A DNA stretch of 64,000 nucleotides, from positions 62,001 to 126,000 of the forward strand of contig PLMN01000003.1 of assembly GCA_003141555.1 (NCBI GenBank). Reading direction: 5' to 3'. The notes under the pieces were generated by a model. It was given only the letters and a program-made list of their open reading frames with translations, searched no databases and was not told the DNA's origin. Source of the stretch: Candidatus Aminicenantota bacterium. Its GTDB lineage: Bacteria > Acidobacteriota > Aminicenantia > Aminicenantales > UBA4085. Made by a program: the position numbers and the translations under genes. Of this stretch, positions 1 through 9,580 are shown in pieces (position 1 is the first letter of the stretch; every line of letters begins with the position of its first letter).

Positions 1-1
1 G

Positions 2-37
2 ACGATGGCGACCGTGGCCTTCAAGGTCGGGAGCTGA
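2..37 (+). CDS. C-terminal end of an unidentified upstream protein (partial)
   Basis: Reading from base 2 gives eleven sense codons ending ...VAFKVGS and a TGA at 35-37. The alternating hydrophobic ending would fit the last strand of an exported β-rich protein, but this is too short to identify. The gene begins outside the window, about 100 bases before the next gene on the same strand. Confidence 0.3.
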   Translation, partial: TMATVAFKVGS

Positions 38-136
38 GCCGACTGCTCGATCGTCCCATTTTTTCATTCTGACGGTTCGTGCCGGAGGGCGGCCGCCGTG
101 GAGGCGGCCCTCTTTCGGCCGAAGTGCGAGTACATC

Positions 137-2662
137 ATGAAGTCGTGCATGCCGATTTTCCTGGGCGTCGCGTTCGCATTCGCCCTTGTCCTGCCGGCCC
201 AAGCCCAGCAAGGCCAGATCCCCGACGGCGCGGAATTGGCCCTGGCTCTCCAGAAGCTCAATGTCCTCGGGACCGCCCTCTTCGTCGGCGCCCATCCGGA
301 CGACGAGAATTCCTCCATCCTGGCCTATCTCTCGAAGGGCCGGAACCTCCGGTCCGCCTATCTTTCCGTCACCCGGGGAGAAGGCGGCCAGAATCTGATC
401 GGCTCGGAAAAGGGGCCCGAGATCGGCCTCCTCCGGACGCAGGAGCTCCTGTCGGCCCGCCGGATCGACGGGGCCGAGCAGTTCTTCACCCGGGCCGTCG
501 ATTTCGGCTACACCAAGACCTCCGAGGAGACCTTCGAATTCTGGGGCAAGGAGAAGATCCTGGGCGACATCGTCTGGGTGATCCGCATGTTCCGGCCGGA
601 CGTCATCCTCACCCGCTTCACCCCCGAGAACAGCGGCGGGCACGGCCACCACATCGCCACCGGCCTGCTGATCAAGGAAGCGTTCCTCGCCTCCGCCGAC
701 CCGAAGAGGTTTCCCGAGCAACTGAAATACGCGCCGGTCTGGAAGGCCAAGCGGCTGCTGTGGAATACCTTCCGCGCCCCTCAATCCCAAGGAGGCCAGT
801 CACCCCTGCGGGTCGACACGGGCGAATACAATCCCTGGCTGGGGAAATCGTACACGGAAATCGCCGGCGAAAGCCGGTCCCAGCACAAGAGCCAGGGATT
901 CGGCTCCGCCGGGCGGCGGGGGACCCAGATCGAGAGCTTCGACATTATGGATGGCGATCCTGCGACGACGGACATCTTCGACGGGGTCGACGTCACCTGG
1001 AACCGCGTCCCCGGCGGCGGGGCCGTCGGGAAGCTTCTGGCCGAAAGCCTGAAGTCCTTCGACCCCGGCCATCCTTCGAAATCGATACCCGGCCTGCTGG
1101 CCGCCTACGGGGAGATGAACAAGCTCGCCGCCGACGAATGGGTCCGGATCAAGAAGGCGGAATTGCTACGGGTCATCCAAGGCTGCGCCGGGCTCTGGAT
1201 GGAGGCCATCGTCGGCGATTACAGCGCCACCCCGGGCGACGCCGTCCAGATCAAGACGACGATCGTCAACCGATCGGACCAGGCCCTCACCCTCCACAGC
1301 CTCGGCTTCGCCGATCTCGCTCCGGAATCGATTGTCGACCGCGCTCTCAAGACCAACGAGCCCGCGGCGATCGACACGACGGTCCGGCTCCCCAAGGATT
1401 TTCCCCTCTCCCAGCCCTACTGGCTGAACGGCGCGCCGCAGGACGGCTTCTTCTTCTTCGGGGGCCAGAACGTCACCGGGCTGGCCGAGAATCCGCCGTC
1501 CCTCGGTGCGAAGATCGTCCTGGATGCCGGCGGACAACGGCTCGAATACCTCATCCCCGTGTCCTTCCGCTGGACGGATCAAGTCAATGGCGAGCTCTAC
1601 CGGGGCTTCGAGGTCCGGCCGCCGGTCACGATCCAGATCGAGGACAAGGTCAGCATTTTCCCGGGCGACGCTCCCAAGAGAATCAAAGTCAAGCTCCGGA
1701 GCAACTCCCAGAATGTCGCCGGCCAGGTCCGGCTCAAGGGGCCCGACGCGTGGAAGATCACGCCGGCCGTCCTTCCGTTCTCTCTCGCCGCCAAATACGA
1801 TGAAGCCGAGGTCGCGTTCGACATCGCCCCGCCGAAAGGCGCGGCCGAAGCGGACCTCATCGCCGAGGCCGAATTCGCCGGCGAGAAATGGAGCCGGGCC
1901 CTGGTGGAAGTCGTCTACCCCCACATCCATCGGCAGGTTTATTTTCCCGAGAGCCGGCTCCGGGTCGTCAAGCTGGACGTAAAGTCCGAAGGCAAAAAGA
2001 TCGGCTACGTCATGGGGGCGGGGGACGAAGTCCCCGACGCCCTGCGCAACCTCGGCTATGAGGTGACGTCTCTCACTGACGAGATGCTCGAAAGCGCTGA
2101 TCTCGCCCCATTCGACGCGATCGTGACCGGCGTGCGGGCTTACAACACGCGCGACCGGCTCCGGCTGGCGAAGGACAAGCTCCTCCGCTATGTCGAGCGC
2201 GGCGGGACTCTCGTCGTCCAATACAACGTCGCCTCCAACGTGCTGGCCGACCGCATCGGCCCGTATCCGCTGACCATCGGCCGCGACCGCGTGGACGTGG
2301 AAACCGCGCCGGTGACCTTTCTCGTCCCGGACCATTCTCTTCTCAATTTCCCCAACAAGATCACGGCCAAGGATTTCGACGGCTGGGTCCAGGAGCGGGG
2401 CCTGAATTTCGCGTCCCAGTGGGACGAGAAATACGAGGCGATCCTCGCCTGCCACGATCCCGGGGAGCCCGATAAAAAGGGCGGCCTCCTTTACACGCGC
2501 TACGGGAAAGGCGCTTTCGTCTTCACGGCCCTGGCCTGGTTCCGGCAGCTGCCCGAGGGCGTGCCGGGCGCGTACCGGATTTTCGCCAACCTGGTCTCGG
2601 CGGGCAAATACGCCCGGCCGCGGACCGGCGGAAAAAACGAGGCCGGACAAGCTATCAAGTAA
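137..2662 (+). CDS. Secreted PIG-L (LmbE-like) family deacetylase with long C-terminal extension
   Basis: About 841 residues. A signal peptide (MKSCMPIF..., cut near AQA-QQ) is followed by a PIG-L/LmbE deacetylase domain with the zinc-site motif AHPDDE at about residues 52-57. That family removes N-acetyl groups from GlcNAc conjugates. The middle, about residues 400-600, looks β-rich and may be a sugar-associated sandwich. The last 200 residues resemble a class I glutamine-amidotransferase-like fold (GYVMGAGDEVPDAL). I chose the ATG at 137 because it starts directly with the signal peptide; an ATG at 98 would add 13 residues that spoil it. The stop codon overlaps the start of bshC (TAATG), so the two are probably cotranscribed. 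Whether it takes part in bacillithiol metabolism or in periplasmic glycan turnover cannot be told. Confidence 0.8.
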   Translation: MKSCMPIFLGVAFAFALVLPAQAQQGQIPDGAELALALQKLNVLGTALFVGAHPDDENSSILAYLSKGRNLRSAYLSVTRGEGGQNLIGSEKGPEIGLLRTQELLSARRIDGAEQFFTRAVDFGYTKTSEETFEFWGKEKILGDIVWVIRMFRPDVILTRFTPENSGGHGHHIATGLLIKEAFLASADPKRFPEQLKYAPVWKAKRLLWNTFRAPQSQGGQSPLRVDTGEYNPWLGKSYTEIAGESRSQHKSQGFGSAGRRGTQIESFDIMDGDPATTDIFDGVDVTWNRVPGGGAVGKLLAESLKSFDPGHPSKSIPGLLAAYGEMNKLAADEWVRIKKAELLRVIQGCAGLWMEAIVGDYSATPGDAVQIKTTIVNRSDQALTLHSLGFADLAPESIVDRALKTNEPAAIDTTVRLPKDFPLSQPYWLNGAPQDGFFFFGGQNVTGLAENPPSLGAKIVLDAGGQRLEYLIPVSFRWTDQVNGELYRGFEVRPPVTIQIEDKVSIFPGDAPKRIKVKLRSNSQNVAGQVRLKGPDAWKITPAVLPFSLAAKYDEAEVAFDIAPPKGAAEADLIAEAEFAGEKWSRALVEVVYPHIHRQVYFPESRLRVVKLDVKSEGKKIGYVMGAGDEVPDALRNLGYEVTSLTDEMLESADLAPFDAIVTGVRAYNTRDRLRLAKDKLLRYVERGGTLVVQYNVASNVLADRIGPYPLTIGRDRVDVETAPVTFLVPDHSLLNFPNKITAKDFDGWVQERGLNFASQWDEKYEAILACHDPGEPDKKGGLLYTRYGKGAFVFTALAWFRQLPEGVPGAYRIFANLVSAGKYARPRTGGKNEAGQAIK

Positions 2663-4284
2663 TGGCCATCGCGATCAAGGACCTGCCGCGGCTCCCGACG
2701 CTCGTCCGCGACTATTTCTACGATTACGCCAAGGTCGCCGGATTCTTCAACGGCGACTTCCGGGATCCCGCCGCGTTCGACGGGCTCGCGGAGCGCGTGA
2801 GCTCACGCTCCCTTCCGCGCGCCTCCCTCGCCGAAGTCCTGGCCGAGCAGAACCGAAGCTATGGCTGCGGGGACGCGACGCTCGCGAACATCCGGAAGAT
2901 CGCGGACGACCGGGCCTGCGCGGTCGTGACCGGCCAGCAGGTCGGGCTCTTTTCCGGGCCGCTCTACACGATCTACAAGGCCTTGACCGCGATCAAGCTC
3001 GCCGAGCGGCTCGAACGGCGCGGCCACGGGGCGTTCGTCCCGGTTTTCTGGCTGGCCTCGGACGATCACGATCTGGCCGAGATCGATCATATCCTCCTCC
3101 TGGACAAGGATCACCGGCTCGAAGAGGTCCGCTGCCCGATGCCGTCCGTCGCCGCGACCCGGATCCCGGCTTCGGGCATGATCCTCCCGCCCGAGATCGA
3201 GGATTGCCTCCGGCGCATCGGGGACCTCACCCGCGATACCGAGTTCAAGGCGGGCATCCTCGCCCGCTTGCACGACGCCTACCGGCCCGGCCTGTCGATG
3301 GTCGAAGCGTTCGCCCGCTGGATGACGGGCTTGTTCGCTTCCTCGGGGTTGATCTTTATTGATGCAACCCATCCGAAGCTCAGGGCCTTGGGAAAAGAGG
3401 TGTTCCGCCGGGAGATCGCCGACGAATCGCCCTCGACTCGGGCCGCCTTGGAAACGTCCCAGAAGCTGCATCTAGCCGGCTACGGCGAGCAGATCCACCT
3501 TCATGAGCGGATCCTCAACGTCTTCTACGCGGAACGGGGCCGGCGGTCCATCCAGCGGACCGACTCCGGGTTCGAGATCAAAGATCCTCCCCAGGCGTTT
3601 GCGAAAGAGGAGCTTCTTGCCCTGGCCGAGGACAAGCCGTTTCTGTTCAGCCCAAACGTCCTTCTCCGCCCCATCTATCAGGACGTTCTCCTCCCGACCG
3701 TGGCCTATGTCGGCGGACCCGGCGAAATCGCCTATTTCGCCCAGATGAAGGGCGTCTATGAGCGCTTCGGGCTGCCGATGCCCGTGATCTACCCGCGCAA
3801 GAGCGTGACCCTCGTCGAAAAGAACGTCGATCACATCCTGAAGAAGTACGGCCTCGACGTGATCGACGTCTGGACGAAGGCGGACCAGCTCGTATCGACC
3901 GTCGCGGAAGAGGGGATTCCCGCATCCCTGGCCGCGGCGCTCGGACTTGCCCGATCGGACCAGGACCGGGATTTCGGCGCCCTCGCCGCGGAGATCGCGG
4001 CATTCGAGCCGACCCTGAAGAATTCCGTGGACCTCGCCCGGAGCAAGATGGACCAGCAGTGGGATTTCCTGGAAAAGAAAATCCTCGGGGCGGTGAAGAA
4101 GCGGAGCGAGATCGTGGTCCGGCAGCTCGCCACGGCCGTCGACAATCTCTACCCGAACCGGAGCCTCCAGGAGCGGGTCTTCAACATCGTGCCCTATCTC
4201 CTGAAATATGGCCCCACCTTCATGGACGCGCTCGACCGGGCGGTCGAGATCGACGACTACGATCACAAGGTGGCGGAGATATAA
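2662..4284 (+). CDS. bshC: Putative cysteine ligase BshC, bacillithiol synthesis
   Basis: 540 residues, the usual BshC length. The N-terminal half has the Rossmann-like landmarks of the family, including VTGQQVGLFSGPLYTIYKA and FWLASDDHDLAEI; the C-terminal half has VAYVGGPGEIAYFAQ and the long helical stretch that forms a coiled coil in known structures. BshC is thought to add cysteine to glucosaminyl-malate as the last step of bacillithiol synthesis in the cytoplasm. The ATG overlaps the stop of the PIG-L gene, and bshB1 follows after 10 bases, so this is an operon. The clustering with bshB1 and bshA makes the assignment firm. Confidence 0.93.
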   Translation: MAIAIKDLPRLPTLVRDYFYDYAKVAGFFNGDFRDPAAFDGLAERVSSRSLPRASLAEVLAEQNRSYGCGDATLANIRKIADDRACAVVTGQQVGLFSGPLYTIYKALTAIKLAERLERRGHGAFVPVFWLASDDHDLAEIDHILLLDKDHRLEEVRCPMPSVAATRIPASGMILPPEIEDCLRRIGDLTRDTEFKAGILARLHDAYRPGLSMVEAFARWMTGLFASSGLIFIDATHPKLRALGKEVFRREIADESPSTRAALETSQKLHLAGYGEQIHLHERILNVFYAERGRRSIQRTDSGFEIKDPPQAFAKEELLALAEDKPFLFSPNVLLRPIYQDVLLPTVAYVGGPGEIAYFAQMKGVYERFGLPMPVIYPRKSVTLVEKNVDHILKKYGLDVIDVWTKADQLVSTVAEEGIPASLAAALGLARSDQDRDFGALAAEIAAFEPTLKNSVDLARSKMDQQWDFLEKKILGAVKKRSEIVVRQLATAVDNLYPNRSLQERVFNIVPYLLKYGPTFMDALDRAVEIDDYDHKVAEI

Positions 4285-4294
4285 GGAGACCGAC

Positions 4295-5026
4295 GTGAAC
4301 TTGGACGCATTAGCCTTCGGAGCGCACGCCGACGACGTGGAACTCGCCTGCGGCGGGACGCTGATCAAGCTCGGCGCGCTGGGCCATCGGACGGGCGCCG
4401 TCGCCCTCACCCGGGGCGAGATGGGCACGCGGGGCACGCCCGAGATCCGGGCCCGGGAGTTCGACCGCGCGGCCGAGATCATGGGTCTGGCGGCGCACGC
4501 CATGCTCGACATTCCCGACGCGCGGATCGAGGCGAGCTGGGAGAACAAGCTCAAGATCATCGCCGTCATCCGCGCCCACAGGCCGAGAATCGTCTTCGCC
4601 CCTTACTGGGTCGAGCGCCATCCGGACCACGAACAGGCGTCGCGCCTCGTGCGCGAATCGGCCTACCTCGCCGGCCTGCAGAAGATCGATACGGGGCAGG
4701 AGGCCTTCCGGCCGTTCCGCGTCCTTTATTACCAGAGCCGCTACGAATTCACGCCGTCCTTCGTCGTCGACATCTCCGCATATCACGACGGAAAGATGAG
4801 CGCGGTCCTCGCCTATCAATCCCAGTTCTATCATCGCCTCGAGCAGGGCGAGCCGGAGACGATCCTCAGCCGCCCCGAATTCCTGGACGCGATCGAGACA
4901 AGGGACAGGCGATATGGGGCCCAGATCGGGGCGAAATACGGGGAGCCCTTCGTCGTCCGCGAGCCCCTGGCCGTGGATGACCCGGCCGCCTTTTTCGGAC
5001 CGGGCGCCCTCGGGATGAATCCATGA
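4295..5026 (+). CDS. bshB1: N-acetylglucosaminyl-malate deacetylase BshB1
   Basis: 243 residues in the PIG-L fold, without a signal peptide. It opens with LAFGAHADDVELACGG, where AHADD is the metal site, and later has ERHPDHEQAS, the other histidine motif of the family. It removes the acetyl group from GlcNAc-malate, giving the substrate for BshC. I placed the start at GTG 4295 because TAAGGAG lies just upstream (4282-4288) and the protein then begins exactly like BshB1; the reading frame is open further upstream but overlaps bshC. It sits between bshC and bshA. Confidence 0.92.
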   Translation: MNLDALAFGAHADDVELACGGTLIKLGALGHRTGAVALTRGEMGTRGTPEIRAREFDRAAEIMGLAAHAMLDIPDARIEASWENKLKIIAVIRAHRPRIVFAPYWVERHPDHEQASRLVRESAYLAGLQKIDTGQEAFRPFRVLYYQSRYEFTPSFVVDISAYHDGKMSAVLAYQSQFYHRLEQGEPETILSRPEFLDAIETRDRRYGAQIGAKYGEPFVVREPLAVDDPAAFFGPGALGMNP

Positions 5027-5034
5027 TGCCCATC

Positions 5035-5048
5035 ATGACGCGCGTCAT
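5035..5048. promoter_or_regulatory. 14-base perfect palindrome between bshB1 and bshA
   Basis: ATGACGCGCGTCAT reads the same on both strands. A second, imperfect dyad (ATGATG/CATCAT) overlaps the bshB1 stop just before it. The palindrome lies 76 bases before bshA. It could be an operator or only a small hairpin; no promoter could be assigned with it. Confidence 0.3.
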
Positions 5049-5123
5049 AAAGCCCGGCGTGCCTCCCGCCTGCCGCCTCCGCAGGGCGCACGAGGGAACG
5101 ACGAACGCGGGAAGGACAATCGG

Positions 5124-6245
5124 ATGAACATCGGCATCGTCTGCTATCCGACCCACGGGGGAAGCGGCGTCGTGGCTTCGGAATTGGCGATCGGCCTGGC
5201 CCAGAAAGGCCACGTCATCCATATCGTCAGCTACGCGCCGCCCTTCAGGCTGCGGACGTTCCACCAGAATATCTTCATCCACGAGGTCGAGGCGGCCGCG
5301 TATCCCTTGTTCAAGGCCCCGTCCTACGAGCTGGGCCTGGCCGCCAAATTGGTCGAGCTGGCGGAGCATCACGGCCTCGAGATCATCCACGCCCATTACG
5401 CGCTGCCCCACGCGGCCAGTGCGTACCTCGCGAAGCAGATCTTCAATTCCGGGCGGCTGAAAACGCTCACGACCCTCCACGGCACGGACATCACCCTGGT
5501 CGGGGCCGACCCGTCGTACCGCCGGGTCGTCAAGTTCGCGATCGAGCAGTCGGATGGGGTGACGGCGGTCTCGACTTATCTGAAGAACCGGACGGTCGAG
5601 GAATTCGGCATCCGGCGCGAGATCCGGGTCATCCCCAATTTCATCGACCCCGGCCGGCCGGACCGGAACCGCGGCCAGTGCTCGCGGGAGGCGTTCGCCC
5701 CCCACGGGGAGGCGATCCTGATGCACGCCTCCAATTTCCGCCCGGTCAAGAGGGTCGCGGACGTCGTCCGGATCTTCGCCCGGGTCCGCGCCCGGATCCC
5801 GGCCAAGCTCCTGCTTGTCGGCGACGGGCCCGACCGGCCGATGGTCGAGGAGCTGGCGGCCGGGATGAACCTCGGCGCCGACGTCCACTTCCTCGGCGAG
5901 CAGGACCAGCTGGAGCCGCTCTTTTTCTGCGCCGACCTGTTCCTCCTGCCCAGCGAGCAGGAGAGCTTCGGGCTGACCGCCCTCGAGGCCATGAATTGCG
6001 GAGTCCCCGTGATCGCGGCCGACGTAGGAGGATTGCCCGAGGTCGTCGTCCACGGCGAAACGGGCTTCTTGTTTCCCGTCGGCGACATCGCGGCCATGGC
6101 CGACAAGGCCGTCGAGATCATGGGCGACGCGGCTGCGCGCGAACGCTTGGTCGCCCAAGCCCGCCTGCGGGCCGTGCAATGTTTCGACGCCGCCCAAATC
6201 ATCCCTCAATACGAGGCCTTTTACCGGGATCTCGTAAGCTCATAG
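5124..6245 (+). CDS. bshA: GlcNAc-malate synthase BshA (GT4 glycosyltransferase)
   Basis: 373 residues, the standard BshA size. The start MNIGIVCYPTHGGSGVVASE is the family hallmark: the glycine-rich loop binds UDP-GlcNAc. LHGTDITLVG follows mid-protein, and the C-terminal GT4 half has the donor-site motif SEQESFGLTALEAM with its EX7E glutamates. It joins GlcNAc to L-malate, the first step of bacillithiol synthesis. It comes last in the cluster bshC-bshB1-bshA, separated from bshB1 by about 97 bases, and the symporter gene follows after 6 bases. Confidence 0.94.
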   Translation: MNIGIVCYPTHGGSGVVASELAIGLAQKGHVIHIVSYAPPFRLRTFHQNIFIHEVEAAAYPLFKAPSYELGLAAKLVELAEHHGLEIIHAHYALPHAASAYLAKQIFNSGRLKTLTTLHGTDITLVGADPSYRRVVKFAIEQSDGVTAVSTYLKNRTVEEFGIRREIRVIPNFIDPGRPDRNRGQCSREAFAPHGEAILMHASNFRPVKRVADVVRIFARVRARIPAKLLLVGDGPDRPMVEELAAGMNLGADVHFLGEQDQLEPLFFCADLFLLPSEQESFGLTALEAMNCGVPVIAADVGGLPEVVVHGETGFLFPVGDIAAMADKAVEIMGDAAARERLVAQARLRAVQCFDAAQIIPQYEAFYRDLVSS

Positions 6246-6251
6246 CAGCCC

Positions 6252-7952
6252 ATGAGTTCACTGGACTGGATCGTCCTCAGCTCCTTCCTCCTGTTCGTGG
6301 CCGCCTACGGCATCTGGAAGACCCGCGGCCAGAAGGACATCCAGGGCTATTTCCTGGCCGACAAGTCCATGCCCTGGTACGCCATCACGATCTCGGTCAT
6401 GGCCACCCAGGCCAGCGCCGTCACGTTCCTTTCCACCCCGGGCCAGGCCTACGTGGACGGGATGCGGTTCGTCCAGTTCTATTTCGGCGTGCCGATCGCC
6501 ATGGTCGTCCTCTCCGTCACCTTCGTCCCCCTGTTCCATCGGCTCAAGGTTTACACGGCCTACGAATTCCTGGAGCAGCGCTTCGACCTGAAAAACCGCG
6601 CCCTGGGGAGCCTTCTCTTTCTCATTCAGCGCGGCCTGGCGGCCGGGTTCACGATCCTCGCCCCGGCCCTGGTCATTTCCGTCATTCTCGGCTGGGATTT
6701 CCGCCTGACGATCCTGATAATCGGAGGCTTGGTCATTGTTTATACGACGATCGGGGGGACGCGGGCGGTTCAGAAAACCCAGCTCCTGCAGATGATCATC
6801 ATCACCGTGGGCATGGGGGCGGCCCTCTACATGATTTTCCGGCGCCTTCCGCCCGACATCTCCCCGGCCGCGGCCGTCCGCGTCGCCGGCCGGCTCGGCC
6901 GCCTGAACATCGTGAATTTCGCCTTCGACTGGAAGGACCGCTACAACGTCTGGTCGGGGCTCATCGGGGGGGCCTTCGTCGCCCTCGCCTATTTCGGGAC
7001 GGACCAATCCCAGGTCCAGCGCTACCTGTCCGGCCGGTCGGTCGCCCAGATTCGGGCCGGGCTGCTGGCCAACGGCGTCCTGAAAATCCCCATGCAGATG
7101 ATCATCCTCTTCATCGGGGCCATGGTCTTCGTCTTCTATCAGTTCGTCACGCCGCCCCTGTTTTTCAACCGGGTCGAAACCGACGCCCTGAAGAACGGAC
7201 CCACCGCGGAGGCATACGCGGCCGCGGAATCGAAATTCGCCCTGGTCCACGGCGAAAAGAGCGAATCCCTCAGGAAAATGCTGGCCGCGATCGACGCCCG
7301 GAGCGACTCGGACCTCGATGGCGCTCTGCGCGAAATCCAAAAGGCCAAGGACGCCGAGCTCGGCCTGCGGAACGAGACCATCGATCTCATCAAGAAAAGG
7401 AATCCCCTGGCCGAAACGAATGACACCAATTACATTTTCCTGAATTTCGTGACCACGTATCTGCCGGCGGGGCTCGTGGGGCTCATCCTGGCCGCGATCC
7501 TCTCGGCCTCGATGTCGGCCTCCTCCGCCGAGCTCAACGCCTTGGCCTCGGTCACCGTGCTCGACATCTACAAGCGGATGATCCGGAAGAACGCGCCGGA
7601 CCGGCATTATCTCCGGGTCTCCAAGATGGCCACGGTTTTTTGGGGGATTTACGCCATCGGCTTCGCCCAGTTCGCGAATCACGTCGGCTCCCTGATCGAA
7701 GCCGTGAACATCCTGGGGTCGCTTTTCTACGGCACGATCCTCGGGATCTTCCTCGTCGCCTTCTATTTCAAGAAGGTCGGGGGGAACGCCACGTTCATCG
7801 CGGCCATCGCCGCCGAGCTGACCGTCCTGGCCTGCTTCTTCTTCACGCCGATCCCATTCCTCTGGTTCAATGTCATCGGCTGCCTGATCCTCATCACTCT
7901 GGCCAATCTGATGAATCCCTTCATGGCCGATAATAAACGCCGGATTGCTTAG
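6252..7952 (+). CDS. Sodium:solute symporter (SSS family)
   Basis: 566 residues with the repeated hydrophobic segments of an SSS-family carrier (LeuT fold, about 13 membrane segments). FLADKSMPWYAITISVMAT near residue 35 and the GGTRAVQKTQ region are typical of the family. Residues of about 310-380 form a charged soluble insert (KKRNPLAETND) between membrane segments. The substrate (sugar, amino acid or other) cannot be read from the sequence. It follows bshA by 6 bases and is the last gene of the GC-rich stretch before the AT-rich island. Confidence 0.88.
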   Translation: MSSLDWIVLSSFLLFVAAYGIWKTRGQKDIQGYFLADKSMPWYAITISVMATQASAVTFLSTPGQAYVDGMRFVQFYFGVPIAMVVLSVTFVPLFHRLKVYTAYEFLEQRFDLKNRALGSLLFLIQRGLAAGFTILAPALVISVILGWDFRLTILIIGGLVIVYTTIGGTRAVQKTQLLQMIIITVGMGAALYMIFRRLPPDISPAAAVRVAGRLGRLNIVNFAFDWKDRYNVWSGLIGGAFVALAYFGTDQSQVQRYLSGRSVAQIRAGLLANGVLKIPMQMIILFIGAMVFVFYQFVTPPLFFNRVETDALKNGPTAEAYAAAESKFALVHGEKSESLRKMLAAIDARSDSDLDGALREIQKAKDAELGLRNETIDLIKKRNPLAETNDTNYIFLNFVTTYLPAGLVGLILAAILSASMSASSAELNALASVTVLDIYKRMIRKNAPDRHYLRVSKMATVFWGIYAIGFAQFANHVGSLIEAVNILGSLFYGTILGIFLVAFYFKKVGGNATFIAAIAAELTVLACFFFTPIPFLWFNVIGCLILITLANLMNPFMADNKRRIA

Positions 7953-8353
7953 TCCGCGACTACTGGCCATATAATCGCGGTAGTCTTCGATGCTGAGCTG
8001 GACGCTCAACGAGATCAAGACGAGGCATCTTAAGAAGCCGACTAGCAAGCAAATTGGTATTCGCGATTTCCTACTTTGCGCGTGAACAATTTTAAAATTT
8101 CAATATATTCGTATGATCACAGGACTTTGGGACAAACTAGCTTTCTATTCGTCGTATGACTGATCTCATTTTTTTCAGCTTCCGAAAAGAAACCGGGAAC
8201 TTGAATCATAATTTGACTTTATTTCTATCGAAAATGTAAAATCTCAATAAAATGTGCTAACTTTCGGTTTCTATTTATTGAGTTAGCTAGCGCATATGAT
8301 AAAGAATCAATTGTTACAATGAATTCGTAGTACACGAAGAGGGGGCTCTTAGC
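7953..8353. other. Gene-free junction into the AT-rich island
   Basis: Composition changes within about 100 bases from GC-rich to AT-rich near 8050-8100. No integrase, tRNA or direct repeat is visible. A weak -10-like TACAAT lies at 8315-8320 without a convincing -35 box, and a ribosome site (AGAGGGGG) sits at about 8338-8345 before the methyltransferase ATG. One 16-codon ORF (from 8116) is not convincing. Confidence 0.6.
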
Positions 8354-9580
8354 ATGTCCAGGCTCAAGAATGGATATATTCCGAAAGTCCTTGCGACCGA
8401 ATATGCAAGTTATCGCGATACTGTGTTAAGAACTCTTATAACTAGATTAGAGACTGCCCAAGCCTCAATTTCACGGCCAATATCGATATATGATCCTATG
8501 GCCGGGACTGGGCCGCTTATTCCAGAAGTGGAGCGATCCGGCTATGTGGGTTATTTCAATGATTTGAATTCTTTACATCTATATGTTAATAAAGCAAAAA
8601 CTTATCGTTCATATAAAACTTTTAAAAGAATCGGATCTGCAACTTTATTAAAAAAATTATGTAATTTTACATCACGATTAGATCGGAATACACCTATGCC
8701 CACCGAAAAGTGGATAGATGATGTTTCGTTAAGAATTCTTTCGTCTGCGTGGAGTAGCTGCGAAGACGAAATTAAGCCCGTTACGATAATACTTAAAGCA
8801 ATAATACTTCTTTCAATTCGTGATTTTTCATCATTCGTAAAAACGAAGAATCCAACCTGGCTCAAACCCGGAGGAACTCGTCGAAATATAACTGTCGAAC
8901 AAGCCTTTTCATATGCTATAAATATGTTAGAGAATTATTATCAGCACACCTACTGCGGTTATCAGGCAATAAAAGGAGGGGAAATCAATTTGACGGATCG
9001 GGATTGTACTAAATATGTACCAAAGAGCGGAGTTGATATTGTTCTGACTTCGCCCCCATATTGCAACCGTGTAGATTGGGATCGTCTTTATGCGCCAGAA
9101 CATTATTTTTTAAGAGCCGTAGGAGTTTGGCATACAAGATGTGAGTTTATTGGTACGACTGCTGTTCGACATTACGACAACTTTGATTCCGATATCGCTT
9201 TTATCTCAGAACATTCAAAATATTTGAATATTTTTCTTACAAAAGTAAAAGAAAGACAAATTGGAAATGAGAAGAGATCAGATTATTACCTAAAGTATTT
9301 CACGCGATATTTCGCTGGCTTATTCAGAGTTTTCGAAGTCGCTGCTTCAAGTTTGCATAAAAATAATTTTGGCATCTACTTTGTTGTTCAAGATAATTGT
9401 CATCGCGGTATGTCTATCGATATTGGCCGGGTAATATCTCAATATCTTTCCATTAAAGGCTTCCAAACGCGTGTCCTTAAAATATGGAATCAGCATCATC
9501 TTGGAATGCGAAATATTTCTAGAAAATATCGAGCGGTGAATCCAAGGCAGCGAGAAAGCTTGTGGCACGCAATCAAATAA
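8354..9580 (+). CDS. SPPY-type DNA methyltransferase (amino-methylating, N4-C or N6-A)
   Basis: 408 residues. An AdoMet-binding motif I, DPMAGTG, is at residues 47-53, and the catalytic motif IV, SPPY, is at 233-236 in LTSPPYCNRVDW. The order I then IV matches α- or γ-type amino-methyltransferases; SPPY favours N4-cytosine but does not prove it. No target-recognition domain could be delimited, although 180 residues lie between the motifs. The gene is AT-rich, unlike the flanking chromosome. It overlaps the radical SAM gene by 19 bases, so the two are translationally linked. A methylated base in nucleic acid other than DNA cannot be excluded. No partner restriction gene is adjacent on this strand. 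Confidence 0.75.
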   Translation: MSRLKNGYIPKVLATEYASYRDTVLRTLITRLETAQASISRPISIYDPMAGTGPLIPEVERSGYVGYFNDLNSLHLYVNKAKTYRSYKTFKRIGSATLLKKLCNFTSRLDRNTPMPTEKWIDDVSLRILSSAWSSCEDEIKPVTIILKAIILLSIRDFSSFVKTKNPTWLKPGGTRRNITVEQAFSYAINMLENYYQHTYCGYQAIKGGEINLTDRDCTKYVPKSGVDIVLTSPPYCNRVDWDRLYAPEHYFLRAVGVWHTRCEFIGTTAVRHYDNFDSDIAFISEHSKYLNIFLTKVKERQIGNEKRSDYYLKYFTRYFAGLFRVFEVAASSLHKNNFGIYFVVQDNCHRGMSIDIGRVISQYLSIKGFQTRVLKIWNQHHLGMRNISRKYRAVNPRQRESLWHAIK

